Shown here: one piece after another, positions 24,210 to 37,433 of the stretch
Layout of the letters: each line of letters begins with the position of its first letter
Numbering within the stretch: the first letter of the stretch is position 1
Source of the DNA: Gigaspora margarita
Taxonomy: Eukaryota; Glomeromycota; Glomeromycetes; Diversisporales; Gigasporaceae
Direction of reading: 5' to 3'
DNA length: 64,000 nt
Assembly: GCA_009809945.1 (NCBI GenBank)
Contig: WTPW01000558.1
Coordinates: forward strand, 62,001 to 126,000
Translations under genes and position numbers: made by a program
Notes under the pieces: generated by a model
Told to the model about the DNA's origin: nothing
The model's input: only the letters and a program-made list of their open reading frames with translations
The model's database searches: none

Positions 24210-25470
24210 CCTCCTTTTGGGAGGCGGGATGGGTCACTAGACACAAAGTCGAGCAGCAAAAAATTCAAGAACAAAGAACAAAGAACAAACTGATCATCAG
24301 GTCCAGTGACTCACAATAATGTACCGCCTTGTGACGTCCACAAGCGGATCATATGTACATACGAATGACAGGTAGCGAATTTGCACCATTTACCCAATTT
24401 ATACAAAGTTGAAGTAAATAAGTAATGTTTATTTGTGCTGGATTTAATATCTATTATTGATTATTATTTTAGTCACTTCGGAGATACAATACGATTTATT
24501 TTTAAAAAATTTAATTGATGGACGTGACAATTATTATAAAATGAATTTGTTTATAACTACAACATAAAATTATACTATTTTAGAAGCATAATATCTTTCG
24601 ATGTACGATAGATGAATGTGTTGCTAAAAAGAACTATTAACAAATAGCTCTATTTACATTAAAGATTGACTTAAATAGTAAACACATTGTACATTTTTCT
24701 ACTAATCAATTTTTTTTTCTTTGACAAAATACGTAACACACGTATTTAGTATTAGTATAAAATGAAAGAAAGTCCGTGACAGCATATTAATATGTTGAAG
24801 TAAGTTTAATAGTTTTTGTGATTTATAATACAGGAATACAGTATATTAAAAACGCATACAGAATAGAATCATAATTATAGTGAAGGAAAAGAAATTACAA
24901 TATATCTTATTGTATCAGTATTATTAATATGTGTTGTACTAAATGCGCACATTTTGGGTTTACTTATATATCGATAAGTTTTGGAAAGATAATATAATAA
25001 ATCTACACGAATGTTATTAATTATTTTCATTATATGTTATTCGTCAATTCAACCCTTAATTTTTTGACGTTTATATGTGTTTTTTTTTACCAAGATAAAA
25101 TATATAGTTTACTTTAATTTTTTTTTTTAAAAAAAAAACATTATAACCTTTTTTAAATATATAGTTCATAAAATCCAAAGATCCAAAAAACAGTCTTAAT
25201 TACGTTATGAGAATCAAATAAAAGAATTTTCTTAAAATGTCATAGAGTACATTTATGATGTTAGGTTAAGATTTAATGTTAAAATCGTTAATAAAAAGTA
25301 TAATTGAGTTTATTGATTCACATAATGACCCAAAATTTAATATCCCATTATAAAAAATAATATAGATTGAAAAACTTAAAGTGTACTTTTTTTAAAATTT
25401 GTTTGTTATACGCTCTACATAATCTCAATTAATATTAATATATTTTGTCCAAATCCTTTTTTTATAATAG
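24004..25470. other. Intergenic with 28-30 nt poly-T run
   Basis: A T run at about 24179-24210 is followed by a GGAGG-rich patch. Otherwise AT-rich, with no convincing gene. The 5' exon or signal peptide of the downstream gene D could lie near its right end, but I could not identify it. Confidence 0.4.
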
Positions 25471-26626
25471 AGTTTCGTGGTTAATGTCATAGCATACAAT
25501 ATGACTGCAGGATCAGGAAACATTTATATTCCTCCACTTAATAATATTACTAAAGAGTTTGCAGTGCGGACAGCTTATCCGAAAATAAATACAACATATT
25601 TAAGTATGAATTAGAATTTTATATTTTTTTTTTTATTTTCAAAGTTTAAATATTAATATTGATTAAATTAATAACAATAATCATTTTGTAGGTTTTAATG
25701 TTACTCTTGTAAGTTCATCAAATCCCGTGTCTCCAGAATTAATTGACTATTTAACTATTCGGAATATGTATACGAAAAAATAAATATGGTATCGAAGTAA
25801 TAAGATATGATGCATATTGTAATGGAAATTTTACTACAAAATGCAGTTCATCATACTCTGAAAATTTCATACCAAATCAATTATGGTATCTTGTGATAGG
25901 TAATTTCTGGAATGAGTCGTTAAGAGCTCATATTGACTTTTCATTTTGCTCTTGATGTGAAAAATTCCACAAATATAATTAATAGTATATATGATTCTTC
26001 AGTAAGCAGAAGTTGCAAAGCCATTAATATGAACTTCGAATGTCTATTATTAATATTGGTTATAATCAGTGTTGGGCTGGACATTGGACATGGACATTGG
26101 ACAACCGCTGTCCAATCCAGTCCAATCTATTGGACCAAAAGGTATTGGACACTGGACATTGTGTAACTTTCAAGTTGTATATCGTCACATGATTTCCTGC
26201 CAATCAAATTGTAACATTTTAATTTCATATATTATTAGCATTAGAGTATCGCATAATATATAAATAAAATAAATTTTTATATTATTTGAGTTTATTATTT
26301 ATGCATATAATTTGACCTTTAAAAAATCTGTTTAATAATTTATAATTTATTAAAGCNCAGGTTTCTAATCACTTCATTAATATTATTTTAACAAGCACAC
26401 AAATCACTCTTGCTACAATGAAATAATATTTTATTAGTAAATTCATATAGATTGGCTTTGAATCTAGTTTCATTGTATCGAGGTTGAGTTTTCACTATAA
26501 CGAGAGTAACTTGTATCACAATGATCAATAATACAATATCTTAAGAATTATATTCGTCAACAAACTTGCTCTCAATTGTGAATCATACAATATTAGATCA
26601 CTTATTGAAAAATTTTTTCATATGTA

Positions 26627-26746
26627 GCATTTATTCACTTACCAGATATGTGCATACTTTCACATTTATTCTAAAATCAAATTATTGCATTTATTCACTT
26701 ACCAGATATGTGCATACTTTCACATTTATTCTAAAATCAAATTATT
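26627..26746. repeat. Exact 60-bp tandem duplication in hAT 5' region
   Basis: Two identical 60-nt units in direct tandem (26627-26686 and 26687-26746), upstream of the transposase. Identity suggests a recent event. Confidence 0.95.
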
Positions 26747-27402
26747 ATATTATCCTAATGACAAGTACAAATCATAGCACTGTTCACAAGCAAAACGGTA
26801 CTAATTAAATTTAGACCAGAACATTTATATACTAGTACAGTAATTATAATGTTACTCTAATAACGCCCGGCAAAATTTGATCTTTTAAGATCAAAAAGAT
26901 CTATTTTTTTTTGTTTTCTAATATAAAGACTAAGTTTTTGACAATTTTATGCCTGAATTACGCCATATAAGAAGAGAATGCATAAACTTTGTTATAGACA
27001 TAAATGAATAGTCTAACAAAAGGCAATGAGCAATTTCATGAGCAATGGTGCGAACAAAATAAGGAAAAGTAAAACAAGGGAGAACAAGAAATTTTTACTC
27101 ACATCTATTGTAAAATAAAAATTTTTTGTTCAATAAAAAATAATTAAATCGTGGGTTTAGTAATAATAATAGCCACTATTTAACTTGTTATAGTTATTTT
27201 ATTGTCATCGTTATGTTATAAATATCAAAAAAGGAATAATTGTAATTATTTATTGGTTATAATAAAAATAATGAATATCCTTTTATGGCTACATTTTGAT
27301 CGATCATGTGAAATATTTAATAAACGTCAACAAAATTTGATTATTAATATATGATATAAATATATCAGGAGAAGCAATACCTTCTCAAGTTTTTTCATTA
27401 AA

Positions 27403-30049
27403 ATGATACGAAAAAATAAACCTAAACGGCATCGTTTAACAGAATTTATAGAAGTTCTCAAAGAGAAGTCCAATGAATATAATCGCTTTGCTATTTGTAG
27501 TGCGTGTAAAGAAGCAAGAGGTCATGAATTTGCATATTCAAATAAATTTGTCAATACAAAACGGTTGGTCAAATCACATTTAAAAAACTGTATGCATTTC
27601 AAAAATAAAAAAGGGAAGATGAGGCTGCAAGAATATTAGATGATACTGATCGTGAAAAAAACAATCAAAAAAAATGGCAACGTGAATGTAAGAACTGAAA
27701 TACTAATTTTTATATTATATATTTATTTAAAATTAAATAAAGTTAATAAAAAAATTTTATTAATATAATAGATGATAGTAATGAAGAATCCAGTAATGAT
27801 TCGGATCAAAATAGTACTACTGAAGCTGATCGAGAATATAAAGGGCCATTGGATTTTCATGTTGTACATGCACTTTCCAAAGCAAGACAATCAAAATTTG
27901 AATACTCACTTTTAAAAATGACAGTAGCAAATGGATGGAGCTTTAGATGGGTTGAAAATCCAGATTCGCTAGCACCTTTTAAATTGCTTAATCCAAAGAT
28001 TACTCTTCCTACTCGCAAGCAATTAAGTGGAAGAATTTTAGATAAAGCAGTTTCTGAATTTGTATCAAAAATTAAAGAAACTGCAAAAAAGGATATAATC
28101 GGCATTACTGTAACTTTGGATGGTTGGACGAATGTGATTAATCAGAATTTATTAGGAAGTGTCTTAATTACCTCTTCTGGTAAACCCCTAATATGGAAAG
28201 CTCAAGATGTTAGTAGCGAAAGGTCACGGGCTACTGATATTATTTCAAAAATTGAAGAATTGTTTAATGATTTAGAATCTGAAGAAATTAGGATCATAAC
28301 TTTAGTAACAGATAGTGCAGCAGCCTATACTTCAGCCAAGTAAATTCTTTAAAATATTCTATTTTGCTTAGTAAGTTAATAACTAATTTGATTGAGTTTT
28401 TACTATACTACAGGAAGCAATTACAAATAAATCACAAAAATAAAATTTTTCTACCATGCTTAGCTCACCAACTAAATTTATGTGTTGGTGAAATTTTCAA
28501 AGAGTCTCCAATATTTAAACAGGCTATTGATGATGCAACTATTATAGCAACATATTTTCGAAATATTAATCATACATATTTTATTGGAAAATTACGAGAA
28601 CAACAAGAAATTTTATACCATAAATATGTAACTCTTATTAAGCCAGGAGTAACACAATGGAATTCTTACTTTTATTGTTTAGGAAGCCTCCTAAAAACTA
28701 AAGAAGCTCTTAAAGTATGTAATTTATTTAAATATGTTTATTAACTACAGTATATAATTATTAATATTTTTAAATACTAATATATATTTATTAACTATAT
28801 AATTATTAATATTTTTAGACGTTGGTAGCTAAATATGAACCACGAGATCATGATTCCAATGATGAATCTTCTAGTTTTCGAAATACTTCTGATTTGGTAC
28901 TACCAGGCAAAATATGCAATATTATTAATGACGATGCTTGGTGGCGGCAAATAAAAAACATAAAGTCTTTATTATTACCTTACTGTAGTTGTCTTAATTT
29001 ATTACAACGTGATAAAGCAAGACTCTTTGAAGTATTGCATTCATTTGGATATTTAGTTCAAATGATTAAAGAATATCCTGATACACACCTTGGTCAGCAA
29101 CTTTTAGGTCGTCTAGAAAAACGATGGAGCTCCTGGGAACAACCATTATTAATATTATCATTTGTTCTTCATCCAATGTATCAAATGGAAAAATTCAATT
29201 CTGAATTGGAAAATTTAACATGGGTTGACGTAGGTGAATATATTCTATATTATTATTCTGAATGGTTTAATCAACAACCAAACTCAATTCTACGGGAGCT
29301 TGAGCTTTTTCATCAAAAAAAATCACCATTTAATAATGCAACATCAAGACAATTTGGTAATGATGTAATTGGATATTGGAGTTATTGTGCATCACGTGCC
29401 AAAGAACTAGGTCTTGTAGCTTTGTGAATTCATGGAATTTGTATAAACTCAGCCTCTGTTGAACGTCTTTGGTCTTCAATGGGATTTATCCATTCAAATC
29501 GACGTAACAGATTGCCGGTAAATAGTTATTTCTTACTTTATTAAGTTATTTGAATTATTTAAGTTTATTATATTAAAGTCTTTTCTGGTTATATTATTTT
29601 TTACTAATAAATAATATGCTTTATAATCTTTTTTTTTATTAATTATACTATAGTTTAAGAAAGCATTGGCAATTAGCCAATTACGTGGAATTCTTACTCA
29701 AGATCGCCGAATTCAAGAAATGGACGAACTTAAGAAGCTTTATGAATCAACTTCAACGACATTTTTGTTAAACCATTCTGAAGATGTACCAAGTACTTTG
29801 ACGGTCCAAGATACTAACGATGAAAGTGATTATATTGAAATTGATGATGCCAGTGAAGAGGAGGATACTACTTTATTGTCATCAATTTCAGATGAAGATT
29901 CAGATGAAAATAATTCATTAAGCTTAGAATCGACTGACTTAAATGAATTACTAGATGATCAAGAATGTTCAGTAGGCCGGAAAGTCAAGTGGCCATTAAC
30001 TAATTTGTTTTTGGCTGATTTAGAACCTCCATTTGTTGCGTCTATTTAG
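27403..30049 (+). pseudogene. hAT transposase (BED finger, hATC), two lesions
   Basis: Six exons: 27403-27687, 27772-28339, 28414-28714, 28819-29517 and 29654-30049 are supported by splice sites and phase; the first may include an unseen 5' part. Exon 1 has a BED-type finger (C-x2-C, then HLKNC). Later come TLDGWTN (first catalytic Asp), TDSAAAY (second Asp), LPCLAHQLNL and TQWNS (hAT RW-type region), then SASVERLWSS, the dimerisation block with the catalytic Glu. Two defects: a missing base near 27613-27616 shifts exon 1, and TGA at 29425-29427 stops the protein just before the catalytic Glu. The C-terminus is very acidic. Introns are 74-136 nt. Confidence 0.9.
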
Positions 30050-30712
30050 TTTTTAAGGTCAAAATGTAATTAGTTTTTCTTTTTAAAAAAACATATATAT
30101 ATTAAAAATAAAGTCGTGACTTGGCTATACAATTCGGGATATGATATCGATTATTGTGGTTTTTCAATTTTAAAGAGGAAACACTTAGCAAAATAAAAAC
30201 ATTCATCTTATTTTATAAGTAAATTATTTATATCGATTAACCCCACAATTACTCTATCATGATTCCACTCGATTTTTAATCCTCTGATTCTACTTTCGAC
30301 ATTTGATCCCAAAATTGAACATTTAAATCTCAAAAAATAAATAAATAATTTAAATTTATAATTATAAATTTATTCATGATATACGTTAAGTTTTCTTGAA
30401 TTATTGAAAATCACAACTTTGAAATCAATCAAAAGGTGCCTGAATAAAATATTAGTACTTACCCCATTAAGATAAATTATCCGCTGCACATCATTTCTAG
30501 TCGGTCATACAATATAAAAGATGTTATTTATGAACTAAAAATCAAAATGCATACTTTTTGTAAAATGCAGTAAATGATTGGACATATTGGACCTGGACTA
30601 TGTCCAAGGATATGTCCAATGTCCATGTCCAGTCCAATAGTATCGAAAATAGGTCGGCATATGTCCAGTGCCAACACTGGTTATAATAATACTTCAATTA
30701 TTTTTTAATTAA

Positions 30713-31485
30713 CAAATTATTAGGAATAAAAAAATAAATGATAATATTAATTAAAAAAAAATTTTTGTTAATATGTGCTTGCATCAATATTATTTTTTGG
30801 TAAATAATTAATACTATTGTTAATAATAAAGTAATAAAATCAATTTATGTACGTTTTTAATACTTTACAGAAACCTATGTTTTTTTGCTAAATATATGTT
30901 TACATTTTATTTATTAAATATTAACAATATTATTATTATATGATCTCAGTTAGTATATAATAAATATATTATTAATATATCGTCCAATAGTCTTTGTGTA
31001 ACAAAAAACCAAATAAATAATTTTTTTAAATAAATCGCTTATATTTCAATATTTTGCTTATGTTACGACTTTTTGGGTTCTAACAAAAATGATTCCTTAT
31101 TCAATTTTTGCATCCAATATCTTCTACCCATATACAGGTTAAATTTTTTTTTTAAAAAAAAAGGGTGAGAGGGTTCACCCGCGCGATGAATAAATTATAT
31201 CTTTATTAAAAATTGACTGAATTACAATATAATGAAATTATGCTTTAATTAGTATATTATTATCTTGCTAGTGTACATAAAATCTGGTTTTTTTTTAATG
31301 AGATAACAAACAACATTTTGATTCTTATATCAGCATCTAAGAATTGCTTTTTAATCTCAGCATATCATTGAATATGTATAGCATAATAAAAATATGAATT
31401 TTTATAATGTCGATATCTGTGAACAGACTAATTTATATATGATGGCTAGACTATGTAAAGAGTTATTTATATCCCATAATGAAAC
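30713..31485. other. AT-rich intergenic stretch, no gene seen
   Basis: No coding segments. A small hairpin GGGTGAGAGGGTTCACCC lies near 31163-31181 next to T and A runs. Confidence 0.45.
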
Positions 31486-31510
31486 CACAAGTTATTATGC
31501 TATATGTTCA

Positions 31511-32911
31511 TTAGTTATCGTTTGATTTTTTTTGAATTTTTTCTAAATGTTTTAAATTTATTGCATATTCTGATAAAAATAATTGCAAAACTTCAAGCCT
31601 TTTTTGAAGTATTTGTATTGAAGTTTTATTATTTGAATCAGCTCTAAGATGACTAACTAGTGGAACAATATTAAAATTATTCTTAAATTTTTCTTGTACT
31701 GAATCGTTACTTCTAAGGCAATATTTTTGAACAATTCCCCATGGACTAATAGTATCATTACCTAATGATCATAAAATATAGAAAAAGTTAAATATCATGA
31801 CATAGAAAGTAAATATATATAAATATTAATTTATAATGCTTCCATTAATGATTAAATCATACCAAAAAGAAATGCATAGAAACTTGTGATAATTCCCCAT
31901 GCACCACCAATTAAACCCAATGAGCTTAAAACCTATATTTTTATAAAAAAAAAAATAGGCTTTAATAGATATTTACAACAAAATAAATAATAATTTGAAA
32001 AATACTAACGGTTTTTGTTCTTAGAAATAAAATTTAAATATTAATTAAATGTATTAAAAACAAAAATAATTGCATATTTATAAAAAATACCTGAAATTTG
32101 GCAAAATACCTTTGGTCGGATTCAACTTGTGTTATGAATGATTCTGGCTCAAGAATTATTGCTGCGGCCGGTGTTGAAATTCCAGTAACATTTAAACTAG
32201 GAAGTGTTTCTTGAAAGAATAATTATAATCATATACATTGTTTAGATCTTGATAAATTAATAATAGTTCCAAATATTATAACAATGTTAAATACCCGATG
32301 TTGATGTTATATAGTATAATTTTTCATGCACCGGAAATCCAAAATAATTTTTCCAACTTGGCATCATAACTTCTTTGAGTCTTCTTTTAATTTTAATCCT
32401 ATAAGTCTATCATATGAATAATAATATTCGTATCAAGATTTTTGGTATATTGTTAATTTCATCTTTCCAATAAATAATTAGCTAAAATTATAGTTAATAT
32501 ACTCACATTTTGACCATCAAAACTATATTCATTTAAAATTATAGTTGAGTTAGGAATCATTTCATATACTCCTATAAATAACTCATGGCTCGAACGTAAT
32601 TCTATACAAAAAGAAAATTCTGATTCAATAATAATGCTACTATATAATATGCTTGATTGGCTGTAAATTTTAAAATTAATTATTGTAGTAAAAAATTGAA
32701 ATTTAAAATTCTTGTAAAAGACATGTAGCAAAATGAAAAGTTTAAAATCATCTACAATACTCATTAAGTAAAGTAATAGTATTATAGACTATTTCAAAAT
32801 ATAAGTATTCGCAGGATTTTGTTATATGTCTTTAATAGAACAACATAATTACAATTATTTTATAGAAAATACAACCTTTATTCACTAGGTTAAGGCTCAT
32901 CGGAATACTGC

Positions 32912-32942
<31 letters not shown>

Positions 32943-33530
32943 GTCCAAATAAACTAAGAGTCCTAAAGAGCTTAATCCACTATTTGAGCTGGTAGAAAAC
33001 ACCAAATTATTTTCAAATGAATTATTATAAAAGACTGATTGATAATATCCGTCCTCATTTGGTCCAATTGGCTGATTAATATATTGCAAGCAATCTTTAT
33101 CATATTCACGTGCTCCATTATCTGATCGACAAAGGAACTAATAAGACAAGCGTCATACTGCGTGCCATATTGATTGAATACTTTAATGCTTACCAGCATG
33201 TACGAAAAAACAACTAAGGCGCGTTTTATTAGTAAATCCAAGTATAGCCACTAATATTTAAATCACATATCGTAAATAACTAATTTACAAATTAAATATA
33301 AGAATAAGTTATGAATAAATAAAAAAATCATGATCACCTGGAACAAGAAAAGAATTTTCTTCAATAAAAGAGTTATTGATAATAGGTTGGTCATTGTAAA
33401 TATCTAAACCTATTAATAAAATATATCCAGTTAAAATGGCCAAAAGTAATATTATCACGAATACTCGTATCCAATAGATGGATACGGGTTCAGTCCTGCG
33501 ATTTTTTTGAAATAAATCTCCTAAAATCAT
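31511..33530 (-). CDS. A2: two-membrane-helix surface protein, 7 exons, intact
   Basis: Exons: 33338-33530, 32876-33121, 32507-32601, 32295-32406, 32091-32209, 31863-31932 and 31511-31761. All phases agree: 1086 nt, 361 residues. The N-terminus LFQKNRRTEP is basic and inside-facing. Residues about 19-43 form the first helix. The outer domain has the NGAREYDKDCLQYINQP block, an Asn run, GLSSLG and several N-glycosylation sites. A second helix (LSSLGLIGGAWGIITSFYAF) lies at about 255-278, followed by GNDTISPWGIVQKY and a heptad-rich tail (LQKRLEVLQLFL). It lacks any motif I can name. It is paired head-to-head with B2, and differs from A1 by lacking the 2-nt deletion in exon 5. Confidence 0.82.
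32929..32958 (-). repeat. Coding (AAT)n run, Asn tract of A2
   Basis: A triplet run inside exon 2 encodes about ten Asn residues. The matching place in A1 (near 5439-5458) has about six. The difference is a multiple of three, so the frame is kept. Confidence 0.9.
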
Positions 33531-34324
33531 TTTTTTAATGTACTTGTTTTTTGAAACAAATCTTTATTTTTTTAAAGACATATAGACATATGTATATATC
33601 GTATCTGGAGTTTCACTGTCCAAATTAATATTTAACTTATGTTTCACTAATATATCAATCTTTTCTTAATTTTTAAAACTTCATCAAAACAATTGATATT
33701 GTAAAATTAAATTATTTAAATTATTATTCAAAGGACACTATGAGAATTTCCTGACATACTTTTGAATAAATATATATTGTGTATTGTAACTAATTATACA
33801 TTTGTAAGGAGATTTTCAATTTTTAATTAACTGTTGTCTACCGTGTTTATGCACTATAACCTGAGGTTTGTGTAAGGAAAGTGCAATCCACAATATTTTT
33901 ATTTTGTGGATATGATTTAAGAGTTAAAAATTCAAGTTGTACAGTCTAAATTACCAATAATCTTTTTGGTTAATAACTTGAAATTTTAGATTTTAAATTT
34001 TGCGTTCATACGTAATAATACGTAATAATACGTAATACATAAGAATATTTACTGGTATGCACTCCTTATGTAACCTTTGGTTACCTGCAATTTTGATGCA
34101 TTAAACATGGAGAAACAGCTGTTTGAAAATCTCTGCTACTTTAAGTAGAAAAAAAAACAATGAATGCAGTATATTTAAGCCTATATGGCTGGAGTTTCAC
34201 TTACATATAAGAAATCTAAATTCGGGCACACGATATATGTTGTTATAAATAATAATAATGATAATAATAATAATAATAATAACAATAATAATAATAATAA
34301 TAATGATAAGGATTTTAGAATTTG

Positions 34325-34538
34325 GTGCACCCTGCGCTGCAATGCACCTATAGTAACAAATATAAATAATGAATAGAGTTAGGGTTAGGGTTGGGTTAGG
34401 GGCAAAGTTAGAATTAAATTTTAAGGAACATCGCGAGAGGAGCATTTTTTGTTAAAAATACAACAGGGTTACCCTAGTAAAATTTTGAGATACATAAAAG
34501 GGGTGCACTGCAGTGCAGGTGCACTACATTCTATAACC
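34325..34538. mobile_element. Possible MITE with GGTGCAC ends
   Basis: GGTGCACCCTGCGCTGCA near 34324 and TGCAGTGCAGGTGCAC near 34508 form an imperfect inverted pair. Inside, GAGTTAGGGTTAGGGTTGGG at about 34375 gives three telomere-like units. The ends are not well defined. Confidence 0.45.
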
Positions 34539-34544
34539 CTAATA

Positions 34545-34763
34545 AGGCGAGACCAACTGGATTCGGTGTTTTACATTACCCCTCATAGTAAAAAAAATTT
34601 AGAAAAATATACATAGGGCTACGGGATATTTCGGAAAATTTTTATAGTCACGGAACAATGGGAAAAAATTTTTTTAAAATTTTACTATGTGAACCACCCT
34701 CCCACTCCTCTGGAGGGGAGGGGGGGGGGTAATGTAAAACACCGAATCCAGTTGGTCTCGCCT
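34545..34763. mobile_element. Tc1/mariner-type MITE, family M2, 219 bp
   Basis: TA|AGGCGAGACCAACTGGATTC at the left is perfectly inverted over about 38 nt at the right, ending T|TA. The ends continue into GTGTTTTACATTACC. It is absent from the matching place in copy 1. Relatives with AGGCCAGACCAAGTTGATT ends lie at 61.8-62.2 kb. Confidence 0.92.
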
Positions 34764-34837
34764 TACTTTCACCATTATAATTTTGGCAGTTTGTTTTCTA
34801 ATTGCAAACAGACTCAGAAAAACAGAAAAAAAAAAAG

Positions 34838-37433
34838 ATGTTTGGAGAAATATTAAAAAAAATCGAGCAACTGAACCAAAATCTGTCTTTGTATTTTGAC
34901 TTGTCGCAAAATTATTGCTTTCAATTATTTGGTTTTATATACAGTGTTTTTAATTTTAAAAATTTATAATGATCAGCCTGTCATCGTTGATTCATTAATT
35001 GAGACTAATTTTCTTCCTGTTTTAGGTATACCTTAATAATTTAATATCAACAAAATGAAATGTAACTCAAAATGAAATTAAACTTGAAAATTTTATATAC
35101 AATAATAATAGTTCTTACGTTTTCTAACATTCCAAAAAATTCTACTATCAATATATGGGCCAATTTGACGCATATGTCGATCATTTTATGTGACAAAATC
35201 GTGACATAACAAAAAAAATTTAGTTTTAGATGTTTTAATTGGTGACAAACTAGAAAAAACCTGTTTTTTGTTGTTTTTTTCCTTTTTAGATCGGGGTGAA
35301 ACCGGGTGAAATTTCCAAAATAGGAAATAAAATATTAGTAAAAATGTAAAAACAAGCAATTTAATTGGCTAAAATATAGATAATCACAGATCATCACAGA
35401 TCGTCACATTAGTAAAATGCGTTCAATCCGCCATATGATTTCACATATGCTGGCAAGTACTAATCACTAAAAATTGTAATCTTTTAAAATAAAACCAGAT
35501 AGTGGAACTAGCGAATATAATAAAGAATGTATGAAATACATAAAACAACCATCTATAAACACTTCTTCAGAATATAGTGGAGGTTTCCAAGGCACGAAAA
35601 ATTTAACATTCTCGACAAGTTCCAATCAAGGATTAAGCTCCATCAGAATTATAATCTATGGTGACACTACTAGGAATTCGGCAATGAATTTAAGTGTACT
35701 TAATTCAAGTCAGCATTATTTATAATTATAGATAAAATAGTCATAACTAGAAGTCATTCGCTTTTTTCTTAATTGGTTTTCAAATTTATGATGTAAAGTA
35801 TGCGTGTATCAATTCGTATGATAATACTTTAAAACACTACACGATTTATTAATTTATCTCTATTAATAATAAGGGATGATTAATTCAGCTTGACTCACAC
35901 AGGTTCTGACAAGTTGAATCAAATGAGTTTGGCCAATTTTATTTCTAAAGTACTAATATTTTATGCCGGTTTCTTTGAATTTCTAAATTTTTTATATAGA
36001 GATAATTGTGGAATTTTGATTTAGATTACAAAAATTTGTTATTATATTCTCCATATTGTATCTTGAACTAATCGTCAAAATTTGAAGTTTTCTCGAGACT
36101 AATTATCTTGTATCTTACTACAGAATTTAATAGGTCTGATGATTCGATCTTTCATGAAAGCAAATATTCAACTTTTATAAATTTATCATTGAAACAAAAA
36201 ACATGTGTTATTATCTCATCAGAGACTTAAATATTTTTCTTTTTTGCTGCAATTTTCAATCTCGTGTCGTCGCGAAGTAACAGGCATAGACTTTAATTCG
36301 AAAATTGTGCCCTCTAAAAAATAATAATATGGTTTCAAAATAATAAAAAGGTCCTCGAATGTATTAGTACGAAGTAAATCTACTTTTGTAGCATTTTTAT
36401 GTTAGTATATTTTTTATATAAAGAGATGCATAAAATTTACATATATTTAAAAAAAAATAACACAAACATATATCAAATTACCGCGCAGATGCGCGTTATT
36501 TCGCGACAACACAATATTTTTATTGAATAATCCGAAAATTCAAATAGTTTGATACATTTCAAAATTTAACCTTTATTTTCTATTTTATTCAACAGCTTAC
36601 AAGATTCGAATCACGAGAAACATTAAGGAAATTATTCGAAAAATTTTAAAAATGATTTAGGACTTGTACCAGATCTTGTAAAACTAACATATATTACTTC
36701 TACACAAGGTATTAACAACTAAAAATTATTATAAAATTCATACTATAGGTGCTAACTTTAAACCTTATAATTTAGAATTACTTCCTACTACAAATTCATC
36801 GGTACCTCAAAATTTATTTATCGAATTAATTATTGAACCACAATCATTTATTGTTCAAATTCAGACAGATAAAAGGTAACTATATTTATAACTTAATTTT
36901 TTATTTTACACATTTTTCAGAAGATATATTTATATATTTACTATATATTTTGATTTTAAAAGACTTAAAACTGTAAGTATTATATATATTAATTTAAAGT
37001 GCATTGTTATCATTAAAGATTATTATTTCCTTTCATTGTAAAGGTTTTGGCTTCATTTGGATTATTGGGTGGCGCATATGGACTTACAATAAGCCTTCTT
37101 GTGCTGCTATTTGGTAATTTTATTTATAATTGTGAACTAAATTTAAGCATATATACATATTTAATTGTATATACAACATTATCATGTTTTAGAAAATAAC
37201 ACCATCAATCCATAGGGTTTCGTTCAAAACTATACAAACAAATTTAATGACTTTTGTGAATTAATTCCTAATTCAAAATAATTCAGATAGTGAAGTTTCA
37301 ATTCAAGAATTGAAAGAATTGAAACAAAAACTTGATTTATTACAGTTATTATTTAGTGATTACTTAGTGAATTCGCAATATTTAAAGTTCAGCAATTAGA
37401 AATGAAATCTAGCAAAGAATGTAATAGCTAATA
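34838..37433 (+). pseudogene. B2: dead copy of B1
   Basis: All eight B1 exons can be followed: starts near 34838, 35495, 36124, 36609, 36753, a 10-nt exon near 36964, 37045 and 37197. Exon 1 has lost one base (frameshift after about five codons) and its TTTCGA has become TTTTGA, a nonsense codon in the first membrane helix. Exon 3 has lost a base, and the last exon has several indels. Exon 2 (to 35711) and the second membrane helix remain clear. The 10-nt exon and its splice sites are kept. Confidence 0.85.
35153..35442. mobile_element. MITE in intron 1 of B2
   Basis: Extra sequence relative to B1 with imperfect inverted ends ATATGGGCCAATTTGACGCA and, at the right, the complement of ATATGGCGGATTGAACGCAT. 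TA-type duplication likely. Non-coding. Confidence 0.65.

Larger units (their letters stand above)
26067..30679 (+). mobile_element. Complete hAT transposon, 4613 bp, perfect TSD
   Basis: The ends are CAGTGTTGG and CCAACACTG, with a perfect 8-bp duplication GTTATAAT at 26059-26066 and 30680-30687. Subterminal regions on both sides carry repeated TGGACATTGGACA-type words, typical binding-site clusters of hAT elements. It contains a BED/hAT transposase gene (27403-30049). The gene has a frameshift and a nonsense codon, so this copy is probably not autonomous, but its ends are intact and could be mobilised by a relative. Confidence 0.95.
25471..30712 (+). pseudogene. D: glycoprotein-like gene split by an hAT transposon
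   Basis: A candidate exon 25471-25613 (containing an ATG at 25501) joins by GTATGA..TAG to an exon from 25692. The frame then shifts at an A run near 25775 and again near 25938, so the copy is damaged or misassembled at homopolymers. The protein is rich in N-glycosylation sites (NMT, NIT, NTT, NVT, NFT, NES, NST) and ends in a hydrophobic segment (LLLILVII). Such a tail suits a membrane or GPI-type anchor. A 4.6-kb hAT element (26067-30679) sits inside that last segment. Beyond the element the frame would run only a few more codons, to a TAA near 30710. No signal peptide exon was found and the family is unknown. Confidence 0.5.

Noticed and set aside
27857..28105. 82-codon minus frame
   Set aside because: Antisense shadow of the hAT transposase exon.
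34197..34445. 82-codon minus frame rich in Ile
   Set aside because: Translation of the AAT microsatellite.
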